38,323 nucleotides of DNA from an uncultured Bacteroidota bacterium (lineage in GTDB: Bacteria > Bacteroidota > Bacteroidia > Chitinophagales > Saprospiraceae). Each line of letters opens with the position of its first letter. Position 1 is the stretch's first letter. The stretch spans positions 1 to 38,323 of the forward strand of contig CAIZLM010000280.1 in the NCBI GenBank assembly GCA_903933805.1, given 5' to 3'. Shown here piece by piece: positions 6,715 to 15,198 of this stretch. A model generated the notes under the pieces. That model made no database searches and had not been told where the DNA came from. It saw nothing but the letters and a program-made list of their open reading frames with translations. A program made the position numbers and the translations under genes.

Positions 6715-8693
6715 GTCATCATGGTTGAAACGTGAAAGGCCAGGGCTTGAATGCTCAACATGGGATTAACGCCGCTGGCTGTCGGGAATAGGCTTCCGTC
6801 TGCGACGTACAGGTTGCGCACTTCACGTGTCTCTCCATTGGGCTTTACGGGGCAATTGCTGTTGCCGCCCATTCGGCATGTTCCCATTTGGTGTGCAGAA
6901 AACAGACCGAAATCATTGGGTCGCCATTGGCGATTGGCCATCTCGGTTGTGAATTTGTCTGGTTTATCTTTTTTGGGGTAGTAGTGAATGGGCTGGTTGT
7001 GCACGATCATGATGTGTTCGGCGCCAGCCGCTTCGTGCAGCCGGACGCTTTCCGCCAGACCGCGTAAGAGATGTTTTCGATCGTAATCGCTGAGTTTGTA
7101 ATGAACGACCGGTTGTCCGGACTGTTTTCCAATTGTTATTCTTCCGCCAAATTTATCGCGGGTGATGGCGATTTGAACGGACAACCGGCGTATTTCAGCC
7201 ATTTGAGCTTTGAAAGACTCCCCGCCTTCCCAACTCAGGGCAAACGCAGCCAAACCGGGGTGCAGTGGGGGGCATTCCAACCGTATGCCCCAGTTGCCGT
7301 CCAACTGTTCGAACGATCGAACAATGACGGACATCATTGGTCCATGCCAGGGCAGGGTATCTTCTGAAGCGAAGGCTGCCGTTGCAGCTACCGGATGAAG
7401 CCACAAATTTTGACCGATTTGGGGGTGTGTAAGACCACTTTTCATCAACAATACTGGTGTATTCAGTGCCCCAGCAGCCACTACTACCTTTTTTGCTTTG
7501 ATGGTTATTTTTTGGGGGTGGCCTGTTTTGGATGACCGCGTGGTACCTTCGGCGCCAACCGCTTCACCGTTTTTAACGAGAATGCGTTGAATATCGACAT
7601 TTGAAAACACACTTGCGCCGTTGGCCACCGCATCGGGCAAAAAAGTTTGTACCGAGCCTTGTTTGATCCCAAAACGATCGCCGTAACAGGAAAATCCGAG
7701 GGCTTTCCACGCTGTTTCCTCCGAAATATCTGTTGGAAACCGAATATTCAGGGGTATAGCACCAGCGTTAAGGCCCAGTTTTTGGGCTGCTGTGAGCAAA
7801 GCCAGGTTTTGCGGATTGTGCCGGTAATCCGTGTGGACGTTGTTTCTTTTTTCAATAAAATCGAAGCCTGCTTGGTAAGATTTTTCCGTGAAGTGGGGAT
7901 TTCCGTGCTGTGCCCACTCTTCCAACACGTATTCCGGGGTGCGCAGGGTGGCTGCCCAGTTGACCGTGGTTCCACCACCAAGTGTACTGCCTGCAAGCAC
8001 TGTCATACCACCATCTGTGGAGGCCAAGAGTCCGCCTGCTTCAAAATGATGTTGGAGGGTGGGAAATTCCCGTTGATCCATGGCATGTTCCGGGGTGTAC
8101 CCACCCTTTTCGACGACGATCACGTGATTGCCGGCTGCAGCCAATTGGGCAGCTACGACACCACCTGCTGCGCCACTGCCCACCACCAAAACGTCACACT
8201 CCAATAGGGTGTGCCCATTGGGTTCTTGAACTTTTAACAATACGCTGGGAGCCCGCTGTACAGGCCCAAGGGGTTCATAACCGATTGTTTTCCAGTTCGG
8301 ATTGGTTGATTCAGGCGTAAAGGTGTCCCCGAAGTAAATTAATCCCGTGAGTTTTCGCAGCGAATTAAATCCATTGCGGAGCAGCGGCAAGGGGCTTCTA
8401 GACCAACGTTTTAGGAGTATTGCCCGCTGTGCTGCTGTAAGGCGGTGAGCAGGTTTGAGGGGCCCCATCCAAGTGATGCCAAGGAGGGGACTAGCGAGCA
8501 ATTCAAGGAGTTGGCTGAACTGAGATTGATCCTCCGCTTTTGCTTTTTGCATTGCTAAGATGATCTTTTCAGCTACACCTACGTCACTGGCGGCGCGCCG
8601 CCAATAGCCATCGGGGTCATCCTCTTTTTGAATAGCCGGGATAAAAGTATCACAGATGGCGGCAAGGGCGGCGAGTTGACGTGATTGGTTCAT
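6711..8693 (-). CDS. GMC-family FAD-dependent oxidoreductase (long-chain alcohol oxidase-like)
   Basis: This 660-aa protein has the GMC arrangement. An N-terminal helical extension of about 165 residues precedes the Rossmann motif VVGSGAAGGVV (about 171-181), followed by VVEKGGY and the second GMC signature region around STLGGGTTVNWAA. The C-terminal GMC domain contains HQMGTCRMG and ends with NLYVADGSLFPTASGVNPMLSIQALA, the FAD- and active-site segment. The long helical N-terminus and the HQMGTCRMG form resemble the fatty-alcohol-oxidase branch, so oxidation of a long-chain or complex alcohol is a reasonable inference. No signal peptide is seen. I prefer ATG 8693; a GTG at 8732 would add 13 residues. 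The small gene at 8743-9231 lies directly upstream and is probably co-transcribed. Confidence 0.9.
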   Translation of the reverse strand: MNQSRQLAALAAICDTFIPAIQKEDDPDGYWRRAASDVGVAEKIILAMQKAKAEDQSQFSQLLELLASPLLGITWMGPLKPAHRLTAAQRAILLKRWSRSPLPLLRNGFNSLRKLTGLIYFGDTFTPESTNPNWKTIGYEPLGPVQRAPSVLLKVQEPNGHTLLECDVLVVGSGAAGGVVAAQLAAAGNHVIVVEKGGYTPEHAMDQREFPTLQHHFEAGGLLASTDGGMTVLAGSTLGGGTTVNWAATLRTPEYVLEEWAQHGNPHFTEKSYQAGFDFIEKRNNVHTDYRHNPQNLALLTAAQKLGLNAGAIPLNIRFPTDISEETAWKALGFSCYGDRFGIKQGSVQTFLPDAVANGASVFSNVDIQRILVKNGEAVGAEGTTRSSKTGHPQKITIKAKKVVVAAGALNTPVLLMKSGLTHPQIGQNLWLHPVAATAAFASEDTLPWHGPMMSVIVRSFEQLDGNWGIRLECPPLHPGLAAFALSWEGGESFKAQMAEIRRLSVQIAITRDKFGGRITIGKQSGQPVVHYKLSDYDRKHLLRGLAESVRLHEAAGAEHIMIVHNQPIHYYPKKDKPDKFTTEMANRQWRPNDFGLFSAHQMGTCRMGGNSNCPVKPNGETREVRNLYVADGSLFPTASGVNPMLSIQALAFHVSTMMT

Positions 8694-8742
8694 GGGGCCA
8701 ATGTACCAAGAAGTCGTGATAACTCGTTTCACAAAACTTATT

Positions 8743-9231
8743 TTACGCCACTTCGCCGTTGATTAATATTTCCAGAAAGCGGGTATTGGAGGTGGTTGCA
8801 TCGAATAGTATATTGCCATCTGGCGACACCCCTTCTCCGATGGTAATTTCGTATTCTTCATTGATGGTGGCCACGGCCCGATACACCTTGCCATCTTCCA
8901 CCCTCGTACCAGCGATCACCTTTCTGCTGATCAATTCACCCTTGAATGAAAAAGTTGCGAGAACGTACTCATAGTTGAGCAATTCCGCTTTCCACCACAC
9001 CAGTGCAACGAATTGTGCCGTATCGGCTATGCAAAAGCAGGGAATATATTCGGTAAATTCATCGTCGGGGACAGCCGTTTCAAGTGGATGAATGAATTGA
9101 GCGATAACGGCATCAGACAGCGGGTCATTTTCAGTTCCAAAAACGTGGTGGGAATCTTCACCCAAAGTAATTGGCATGGTTACCGGCGGAAATTTTGCGA
9201 TAAAATCCGGAAACGTAATTTTTTGAACCAT
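8743..9231 (-). CDS. Hypothetical protein, 162 aa, upstream partner of the GMC oxidoreductase
   Basis: I do not recognise a named family. The protein starts MVQKITFPDFIAKFPPVTMPITLGED and has no signal peptide or membrane helix. The middle is beta-rich (YIPCFCIADTAQFVALVWWKAELLNYEYVLATFSF), followed by a regular strand series (ISRKVIAGTRVEDGKVYRAVATI, EYEITIGEGVSPDG) that reads like a small antiparallel sheet domain. It ends 49 nt before the ATG of the GMC gene on the same strand, so the two are probably an operon. A degenerate element copy begins only 18 bases upstream of its start, so its promoter may lie in or beyond that element. Confidence 0.65.
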   Translation of the reverse strand: MVQKITFPDFIAKFPPVTMPITLGEDSHHVFGTENDPLSDAVIAQFIHPLETAVPDDEFTEYIPCFCIADTAQFVALVWWKAELLNYEYVLATFSFKGELISRKVIAGTRVEDGKVYRAVATINEEYEITIGEGVSPDGNILFDATTSNTRFLEILINGEVA

Positions 9232-9248
9232 TCTTATGATAAAATATT

Positions 9249-9327
9249 GTAACTGGTTGGGTCTAAGAGAAAAAAGCGGGTCTATTTGGCGCGAAAAAGC
9301 GGCTTTTTGAGCCTGAGGTCAAAAAAA
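9249..9327. mobile_element. Degenerate element copy abutting a compact copy
   Basis: It starts GTAACTGGTTGGGTCTAAGAGAAAAAAGCGGG and has an inner inverted repeat (AAAAAGCGGCTTTTT). It stops where the next GTAACTGG begins at 9328. The end sequence and T/A-rich centre match the family, but the far end is lost, as expected if a second element inserted into an older one. Confidence 0.5.
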
Positions 9328-9404
9328 GTAACTGGTTGGGTGGCACGCTGTATGGCGAAAAATAGCCATTTTTTTGTTTCAGACGCGAACACCAAACCAG
9401 TTGC
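9328..9404 (-). mobile_element. Compact inverted-repeat element, B side left
   Basis: This 77-nt element runs from GTAACTGGTTGGGTGGCACG to CCAAACCAGTTGC, with GCTGTATGGCG on the B side and TTTCAGACGCG on the A side. Poly-A on both flanks prevents a confident target-duplication call. Confidence 0.75.
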
Positions 9405-9459
9405 AAAAAATCTGTAATAATGGGCTTCGTGTGGCTGGAACCGTGTACCACGTGGGTAG

Positions 9460-10989
9460 TTATTTTGAGATAAACAATTCGAAATCAGCCAATTGAGCAC
9501 CTTTCAGCACCCGTGGAATTTTAGCTTGACCATTCATCTTACCCCGCTGAGAAAGCCAGGCTAGAAACACATCATTGGGCAAAAACTTAACACGCACATC
9601 GCGTAGCGCGTACCGCCGTTCCACGACATAATCATCGTTAAGGCGGCCCAATTCCGTATCGACGACACGCATAAACTCTTCCGGCGTGACGGATTGATTG
9701 TCGAGGGATACGTACCATTGATGGGCCCAGAAAGAACCTTCTCTGACGGCCGATACCGTAAATTCCCGTACTCCTGCACGCAATTGTTCATCTACGGCTC
9801 GCACAGCGGCGGAAAGGTTGTCAATGGAAAGGTGTTCGCCGCAAGCAGACAGGAATTGTTTGGTGCGACCCGTAATCCTAAATTCAGCTTGTTCGCTGTT
9901 CGTAAACTGGATGGTATCACCCAAAAGATAGCGCCATGCGCCGGCAGTCGTACTCAGAAGCAGTGCGTAGTGCACGCCCTCCTCCACCTCTTCCAGTCGC
10001 AGGCTGCGGGGTTGATCGCTGAGCAGGTCCCCGTTTTCGCTAAAGTTTTCGGTATCAAAGGGCACAAATTCAAAGAACACGCCACAATCCGCCAAAAGTT
10101 TCATGGAGCGGTTGTCGGGATGTTGTTGGTAGCCCAGAAACCCCTCTGAAGTCCCGTAACTGTCCATATAATGCATGGGCTGGCCGAACAGTTGCTCCAA
10201 TGACGGAATGTATGGGTCAACCATAACACCTCCATGGACAAAAAGGCTGAAATTGGGCCAAAGTTCGTGGATGTGTTTGATTTTATGTTTTTCAATCACC
10301 CGTTCGAGGACCAGTTGCAGCCACATGGGGTTACTCACGGAGAATCCAATATCCCAGCCGGTGGCTTCTTCGGCGATCATTTCAATACGGTCGCCCCACT
10401 CAGGCACATCTGTGATATGCCGGCCAGGGCGGTAAGAGCGCTCCATGACAAAAGGTCGATTCAGGCCCATGATTCCTGACAAATCACCCCACCAGTGGTT
10501 GCCTTGTCGCTGCAGGTGGGTGCAAGAACCGATCATCAACATCTGCTTGGTGTATTGACTGGCCGGGATACCGTAGTTGTTGAGGTCAAAAAACAAGCGC
10601 CGAGACCCTCTTTTCATGCCCCGCAGTAGATCTTCGGTCACAGGAATAAACTTGGAAGCTGTTTGGCTTGTACCACTGGACAAGGCATAGTATGGCACTA
10701 CCCCAGGCCAGCAGACGTCTGGCGCATCTTCAAGGTGTGCCTTCGACCACCATCGTTCATAAATACCATCATAATCGGTGGCGGGGACTGTTTTTTTGAA
10801 CATGGCGATCGGGTCATCGGCCATCATAATATCCTGGAAGCCATATTCCAGCCCGAAAGCTGTGTGGCGGGCCTCCCGCATGAGTTCCAACAGCTGTTGT
10901 TGTTGGAGTTCTGTAGCGGGTTGGCGGGGGGTATCGACAAGCGCTCCAAGTTTGGCGCTTTTTTGAATAATGGTACCTAGAATGGACAT
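9460..10989 (-). CDS. GH3-family (auxin-responsive GH3-like) acyl-acid amido synthetase
   Basis: This 509-aa protein matches bacterial GH3 proteins, members of the adenylate-forming (ANL) superfamily. The ATP-binding motif appears as YALSSGTSQTASKFIPVT (SSGTS at 104-108), the second motif as DSYGTSEGFLGYQ, and the third as RYLLGDTIQF. The C-terminal part (about 380-509) is the mobile lid domain. Plant GH3 enzymes join amino acids to acyl acids such as auxin or jasmonate; in Bacteroidota the substrate is unknown, so acid activation and conjugation is inferred. I chose ATG 10989 (MSILGTIIQKSAKLGAL); a frame open to 11085 adds 32 unlike residues. No neighbour clarifies the pathway. Confidence 0.9.
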   Translation of the reverse strand: MSILGTIIQKSAKLGALVDTPRQPATELQQQQLLELMREARHTAFGLEYGFQDIMMADDPIAMFKKTVPATDYDGIYERWWSKAHLEDAPDVCWPGVVPYYALSSGTSQTASKFIPVTEDLLRGMKRGSRRLFFDLNNYGIPASQYTKQMLMIGSCTHLQRQGNHWWGDLSGIMGLNRPFVMERSYRPGRHITDVPEWGDRIEMIAEEATGWDIGFSVSNPMWLQLVLERVIEKHKIKHIHELWPNFSLFVHGGVMVDPYIPSLEQLFGQPMHYMDSYGTSEGFLGYQQHPDNRSMKLLADCGVFFEFVPFDTENFSENGDLLSDQPRSLRLEEVEEGVHYALLLSTTAGAWRYLLGDTIQFTNSEQAEFRITGRTKQFLSACGEHLSIDNLSAAVRAVDEQLRAGVREFTVSAVREGSFWAHQWYVSLDNQSVTPEEFMRVVDTELGRLNDDYVVERRYALRDVRVKFLPNDVFLAWLSQRGKMNGQAKIPRVLKGAQLADFELFISK

Positions 10990-11115
10990 AATTGTTACCC
11001 TTGCGTCAAATTTTATTGATGCGGGCTGCGAAGGTAATAAGAAGCCGTTGACAGGTTGAGAGCCTGATGAAAAATTATCATCCAAGCCGCATCAATTTGC
11101 ATTTCATTAAAAATC

Positions 11116-11278
11116 GCCACTGGTTGGGTGGCACGGCGTTTGGCCCAAAAAGGCCTGGTTTCCGCTATCCTTCGTCGATTTATTGACTGTTTCGATGCAA
11201 TATGCAGCAAAAATCTATTTTGTCTGGCAAAAAATGGTCACTTTTTTTGTCTCAGACGCGATCACCCTAACCAGTTAC
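11116..11278 (-). mobile_element. Long-form inverted-repeat element, B side left, decayed core
   Basis: The ends read GCCACTGGTTGGGTGGCACG and CACCCTAACCAGTTAC, with GTCTCAGACGCG on the A side and GGCGTTTGGCCCAAAAAGGCC on the B side. The 163-nt length equals the long form. The central hairpin is eroded: the expected CCGTAGC/GCTACGG pair is not visible around 11180-11205. Flanking octamers differ, so the ends may have drifted. Confidence 0.75.
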
Positions 11279-11286
11279 TTGTAATT

Positions 11287-13305
11287 TTAGTGTTCAATGA
11301 TGGTTTTTCTGGTAAATGCCCCTTTATCTGTAATGATTTTTAAAAAATAAACACCGGAAGGCAGCCCAGTGGTTGAAAAGGTCGATTCTGCTCCGGCGAG
11401 CGATTCTTGGAGGACTGTTTTTCCAAAAATATCAATCAACGCAGCGCTTTCCAGGGTGGCTCGTTTGACACGAACCGTCATTAAATCATTGGCTGGATTG
11501 GGGTGTACGCTCCACTCAACATCCGCATCAAGGGTTGACACGCCAGTGTCCGTAAAATTAACGGTGGTGCAGTACTGATCGGTACATGTGCCGGCAACAT
11601 TGCTGATTTGAAGGCACACTTGGTACATACCCGGGGCTGAATAGGTATGAAATAAGGTGTCAAAAGCACCAAAAATCACCGCTCCATCACCCAAGTTTAG
11701 CACCCATGATTCGGCGCTATCCGAGAAGTCTTGTAGCATTATCGTGCGGTTTGGCAGCGTTTGAAGGGAAAAAGTGGCCTTACATTCCAATTTGATACAA
11801 CAAGGGCCACGGGTCCAGGACGTTACGCCATACGAGAATGCACGGCATTCATTGTCATAATCTTGCCCGTTGCAGCCACAAACCGGGTCGTATGTTCCGA
11901 GGCAAGGGGTAAGGGTATCGATCCAGACAGGATTGACGCATCCGTCAGGGCAAGGACCTGGCACCCATTCCGTGACACCGTGTTTGTAGTACGCATTGCA
12001 CTCATTTTTATAGGTGATACCATCACAACCGCAAATAGGCTCATACAAGGGCGGACATTGTTTGGACAAATCTATCACAGCCGGGTTGATACAGTTTTGC
12101 CCCCCGATGTGGAATGTTTTACAAATTTTGCCACCACACTGCGTGCCATTGATGAACAACCCCGAAACGGCGAGACAAACTTCATAATCACCCGGATTGA
12201 TAAAATCAACGGTGGGGTATTGATCGAAAGAAACAATACCATTGCCAAAATCCCAATACCAACTGCTTACTTGACCACCGATAAAAGAGGTCAAATCAGC
12301 AAAATTCCATTCTGTGGGCGAATTGCCAGATACGTAACCATCAAAATCGATGGCCATATTGTTGCACACACTGCCACAAACACCTGGCGTCCAAGAGGTT
12401 ACGCCCTGGTATTTGGTAGCCTGACAATCGTTGTCATAGGTGATACCGTCACAGCCACACACCGGGAAATATAACAGTGGACAATCCGCCGACAGATCAA
12501 TTTGCGCAGGATCTATGCAAGCGCTCGACACTTCAAATGCCTTGCATACGGTACATGTTTCACCAGTAAAATCATCTTTTGGGTACGTGGCACAAAGCGT
12601 GTGAATACCCGACTCCCCAATAATCTGGTAGAACTCTAAACCGCTTCCGGTAGCCGTGCCACCGTCCAACGACCACAGCACATAAAAGAAAGCAGGCGTA
12701 TCGGGCAGTGCAGGCGACAAGGTAGCGTACATGGCCAAACCATCGACTTGCACATCAATACCGTAATTGCAATTGTCCAAACAATCATTGGGCACTGTTA
12801 CTGACAGGCAAAATGTTTTTTCACAGATGGTTCCACTGGTTGCCGCAGCACGTACCGTTAGGCAAACCAAGTGATTGCCTGCTTGCTGAAAGGTATGGGT
12901 CGGATTTTTTTCGACAGCAACATTGCCATCGCCAAAATCCCATATATATGCGATAATCTGGCCATTTTGCAGGGTTGTTTGATCAAAAAAAGAGACTGTT
13001 CTGGAATGGGGTGATATCAGTTGAAGAAAACTGACATCGAGTCCTTGGCAAAAACTGGTGCCGGGGCACACACCACTGGACCATTGGGTTACGCCGCGCG
13101 TAAGGGCGATACAACTGTTGCCGTACGTAACGTCGTCACAGCCACATACGGGTGCATACACGGCAGGACAGAATCCATCAGGGTCTATCAATGAAGAGTC
13201 AATACAAACACTCTGTGCCTGAAGATTGTTGACAATAAAAAAAGTGGACAGTAAGGTATTGACAACGAGCAGTTGAAATATGGAGAAAAAGCGAATTTGA
13301 CGCAT
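11287..13305 (-). CDS. Secreted T9SS type A protein with four Kazal-like and several PKD domains
   Basis: This 672-aa exported protein has a signal peptide (about 1-30, ending NNLQAQ), then alternating modules. Four Kazal-like Cys-rich units share a CP..Y.PVCGCDG.TY.N.C...GVT.W..G.C pattern, near residues 34-80, 262-312, 407-455 and 457-503. PKD-like domains lie between and after them: one with WDFGDGNV, one with WYWDFGNGIV, one around WVLNLGDGAV. The last 75 residues (VHPNPANDLMTVRVKR to FTRKTIIEH) form a Por/T9SS type A sorting domain, so the protein should cross the outer membrane through T9SS and be anchored or released. Kazal domains usually inhibit serine proteases, so protease-resistant display or protease control is a possible role. 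Start ATG 13305 opens the signal peptide. Confidence 0.88.
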   Translation of the reverse strand: MRQIRFFSIFQLLVVNTLLSTFFIVNNLQAQSVCIDSSLIDPDGFCPAVYAPVCGCDDVTYGNSCIALTRGVTQWSSGVCPGTSFCQGLDVSFLQLISPHSRTVSFFDQTTLQNGQIIAYIWDFGDGNVAVEKNPTHTFQQAGNHLVCLTVRAAATSGTICEKTFCLSVTVPNDCLDNCNYGIDVQVDGLAMYATLSPALPDTPAFFYVLWSLDGGTATGSGLEFYQIIGESGIHTLCATYPKDDFTGETCTVCKAFEVSSACIDPAQIDLSADCPLLYFPVCGCDGITYDNDCQATKYQGVTSWTPGVCGSVCNNMAIDFDGYVSGNSPTEWNFADLTSFIGGQVSSWYWDFGNGIVSFDQYPTVDFINPGDYEVCLAVSGLFINGTQCGGKICKTFHIGGQNCINPAVIDLSKQCPPLYEPICGCDGITYKNECNAYYKHGVTEWVPGPCPDGCVNPVWIDTLTPCLGTYDPVCGCNGQDYDNECRAFSYGVTSWTRGPCCIKLECKATFSLQTLPNRTIMLQDFSDSAESWVLNLGDGAVIFGAFDTLFHTYSAPGMYQVCLQISNVAGTCTDQYCTTVNFTDTGVSTLDADVEWSVHPNPANDLMTVRVKRATLESAALIDIFGKTVLQESLAGAESTFSTTGLPSGVYFLKIITDKGAFTRKTIIEH

Positions 13306-13379
13306 TAAAATCGATTTTAGAAACAGGTATCTTAGGTATATAGAGAATTGGCAAATCTTTACGGTGTTGTTTTATAGTC

Positions 13380-13457
13380 GTAACTGGTTTAGTGGCACGC
13401 TGTCTGGCCCCAAAAGGCCACTTTTTTGTCTCAGACGCGACCACGCTAACCAGTTAC
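13380..13457 (-). mobile_element. Compact inverted-repeat element, B side left, perfect 8-bp target duplication
   Basis: The element runs from GTAACTGGTTTAGTGGCACG to CCACGCTAACCAGTTAC (78 nt), with CTGTCTGGCC on the B side and GTCTCAGACGCG on the A side. It is flanked by TTATAGTC on both sides (13372-13379 and 13458-13465), which is direct evidence of insertion. Confidence 0.92.
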
Positions 13458-13790
13458 TTATAGTCAACACAAAGTGATTGTGCATGAATTGTCACTGCAA
13501 ACCATAAATCATCAAAACCACTTTAATCACAGTCTAATCCTCGCAGAGGCTTACCCTGTCAAGGCTAACCTGCCATTCCCGAAAGTATGTTGTACTTTAG
13601 AGGTGCACAATTACAGCATAACACGTTTAACAGTACGCAAAATAAGGTCAAAACTCCAATACAAAATGCAGTTTTTTCAAATATATGCTGTTTTATCTAA
13701 AATATTACAAATCAAGCGGGCGTTTTCGATAAAACCAACCTATTGAGCGTCTATATTTGTTGTACTATTTCATCCGCAAAAATACATACT
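13458..13790. other. Intergenic stretch without recognised gene
   Basis: After the target duplication at 13458-13465 the sequence is AT-rich with no convincing gene. The 90-codon frame at 13474-13746 has the composition of non-coding DNA. TATATTTG at 13752-13759 is a possible -7 promoter box for the gene at 13791, but no -33 box lies at the proper distance. Confidence 0.4.
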
Positions 13791-14288
13791 ATGTTCAGAT
13801 CTTTGCTCAAACTTGCTGTTGTTGCCATTTTTGCCATTCTTGCGTACAATTACTTTTTGGGCAACCGCGAAGAAAAGGAGGATTCCCGTCGTGTTTTTAG
13901 CCAAATGAGAGGGGTCATCGTATCCGTAACGCAAATTATTAAGTCTGAAAGTGCCAAATTTGACGCGGGTAAGTACGATGAGGCCCTTGATAAATTGGGT
14001 GGAGCTTACAAGGCCATCCGTCAGCAGGCTCAGCGCATGGATGAAAAAATGTTGACCCGTCTCGATGAGCTTGAGCGCCGAAAAACAGCGATGGAACAGG
14101 AGCTTGACAGCATTGAACAAGTTGATCAACAGCCGGTTATCACTGACAAAAAAAAAGGCGCCGCTGGTTCTTCGGTTGAAAAATCGAAAAAAGCTGCCGA
14201 ACAACAGCGTCGAAAAGAGTTGCTTCAAAAGAAACTGGATGATTTACTGCGTGATTCCGACACCTTGCTGCAAGACGCGCAACAATAG
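13791..14288 (+). CDS. Hypothetical membrane-anchored coiled-coil protein, 165 aa
   Basis: The protein starts MFRSLLKLAVVAIFAILAYNYF, one N-terminal membrane helix or uncleaved signal anchor. The rest is strongly charged and helical: residues about 50-110 (YDEALDKLGGAYKAIRQQAQRMDEKML, LERRKTAMEQELDSIEQ) and 130-163 (KKAAEQQRRKELLQKKLDDLLRD) have the heptad pattern of coiled coils, separated by a Gly/Ser/Lys linker. It would sit in the inner membrane with its coil in the periplasm or cytoplasm. I do not recognise a family. The TerC-family gene follows after 108 nt on the same strand and may be co-transcribed. ATG 13791 was chosen because it opens the membrane helix. Confidence 0.65.
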   Translation: MFRSLLKLAVVAIFAILAYNYFLGNREEKEDSRRVFSQMRGVIVSVTQIIKSESAKFDAGKYDEALDKLGGAYKAIRQQAQRMDEKMLTRLDELERRKTAMEQELDSIEQVDQQPVITDKKKGAAGSSVEKSKKAAEQQRRKELLQKKLDDLLRDSDTLLQDAQQ

Positions 14289-14396
14289 AATAACGTGGCG
14301 AGGGAAGCGCCCGGAGATGCTTCAACACGCAATGGCAAAGAGAACCATTCTGCTTGATTGATGTTAAGGGATTGAACCATTGCGAATTACAAATCC

Positions 14397-15167
14397 ATGA
14401 TGACAGAATTATTCCATACTATTTTTGGCGACGACTGGCAAGGATCGCTGGTGATTGTCCTCAATTTGATCTTAATTGAGAGTCTGTTGTCTGTTGACAA
14501 CGCGGCCGTAATTGCGACGATGGTGCTTGATTTACCCCCCGAAAAGCGAAAATTGGCACTTCGGTACGGGATTATTGGCGCTTATTTTTTTCGGGGTGTT
14601 TGCCTGATTTTTGCGTCTTGGCTGATCGAAATTTGGTGGCTCAAGCCACTGGGGGGCGCCTATTTGGTGTACTTGATGTGGGGATATTTCAGGGGCAAAT
14701 CAACACCCAAAAGAGATGATGACACCTTGGCAAAGGAGGAAAAGTGGTTTTACAAAGTTTCTCGGGGCGTACTGGGGTCTTTTTGGTCCACCATCGTAGC
14801 CGTGGAAATCATGGATTTGGCGTTTTCGTTGGACAATGTTTTTGCTGCGGTAGCCTTTACTGATAATATTTACCTGATCTGCATGGGTGTGTTTATCGGC
14901 ATATTGGCCATGCGGTTTGTGGCACAGTGGTTTGTTTTTCTGCTAGAAAAATACCCATTTTTGGAAACAAGCGCGTTTTTGGTGATCGGTGTTTTGGGTG
15001 TAAAACTTTTTTTATCGCTTCCCTGTCATTTTCTGGAAGGCCATGCGTGGGCGATCTGGATTGAAAGTGAGACGGCCGACTTGATCGTCAGTTTTATCAC
15101 TGCTGGCTTCTTTTTTGTCCCCATTGTGACGTCCCGTTTGTTTGGATTTCCCCGTAGCAACCCGTGA
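14397..15167 (+). CDS. TerC-family integral membrane protein
   Basis: This 256-aa protein has about seven hydrophobic segments and the two TerC repeat signatures: IESLLSVDNAAVIATMV (D34 and N35) and, after a cytoplasmic loop rich in Lys and Asp (about 100-115), EIMDLAFSLDNVFAAVAF. The acidic residues in these helices are thought to bind the transported ion. TerC/Alx/MeeF-type proteins export manganese, some feeding secreted metalloenzymes. That is family knowledge and is not shown here. Two adjacent ATG codons (14397 and 14400) could start it. It converges with the exported metallophosphoesterase gene after only 31 nt, and that enzyme type often needs Mn, though no functional link is shown. 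Confidence 0.88.
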   Translation: MMTELFHTIFGDDWQGSLVIVLNLILIESLLSVDNAAVIATMVLDLPPEKRKLALRYGIIGAYFFRGVCLIFASWLIEIWWLKPLGGAYLVYLMWGYFRGKSTPKRDDDTLAKEEKWFYKVSRGVLGSFWSTIVAVEIMDLAFSLDNVFAAVAFTDNIYLICMGVFIGILAMRFVAQWFVFLLEKYPFLETSAFLVIGVLGVKLFLSLPCHFLEGHAWAIWIESETADLIVSFITAGFFFVPIVTSRLFGFPRSNP

Positions 15168-15198
15168 ATGAGCACCACACCAATGGCTTGCAAGTAGG

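Noticed and set aside
9320-9412. Target duplication around the compact element at 9328
   Set aside because: The flanks are both poly-A runs (CAAAAAAA and AAAAAATC), so the apparent match is low-complexity.
13474-13746. 90-codon plus-strand frame in the intergenic region
   Set aside because: It lacks a recognisable domain or promoter and its composition is that of the AT-rich spacer.
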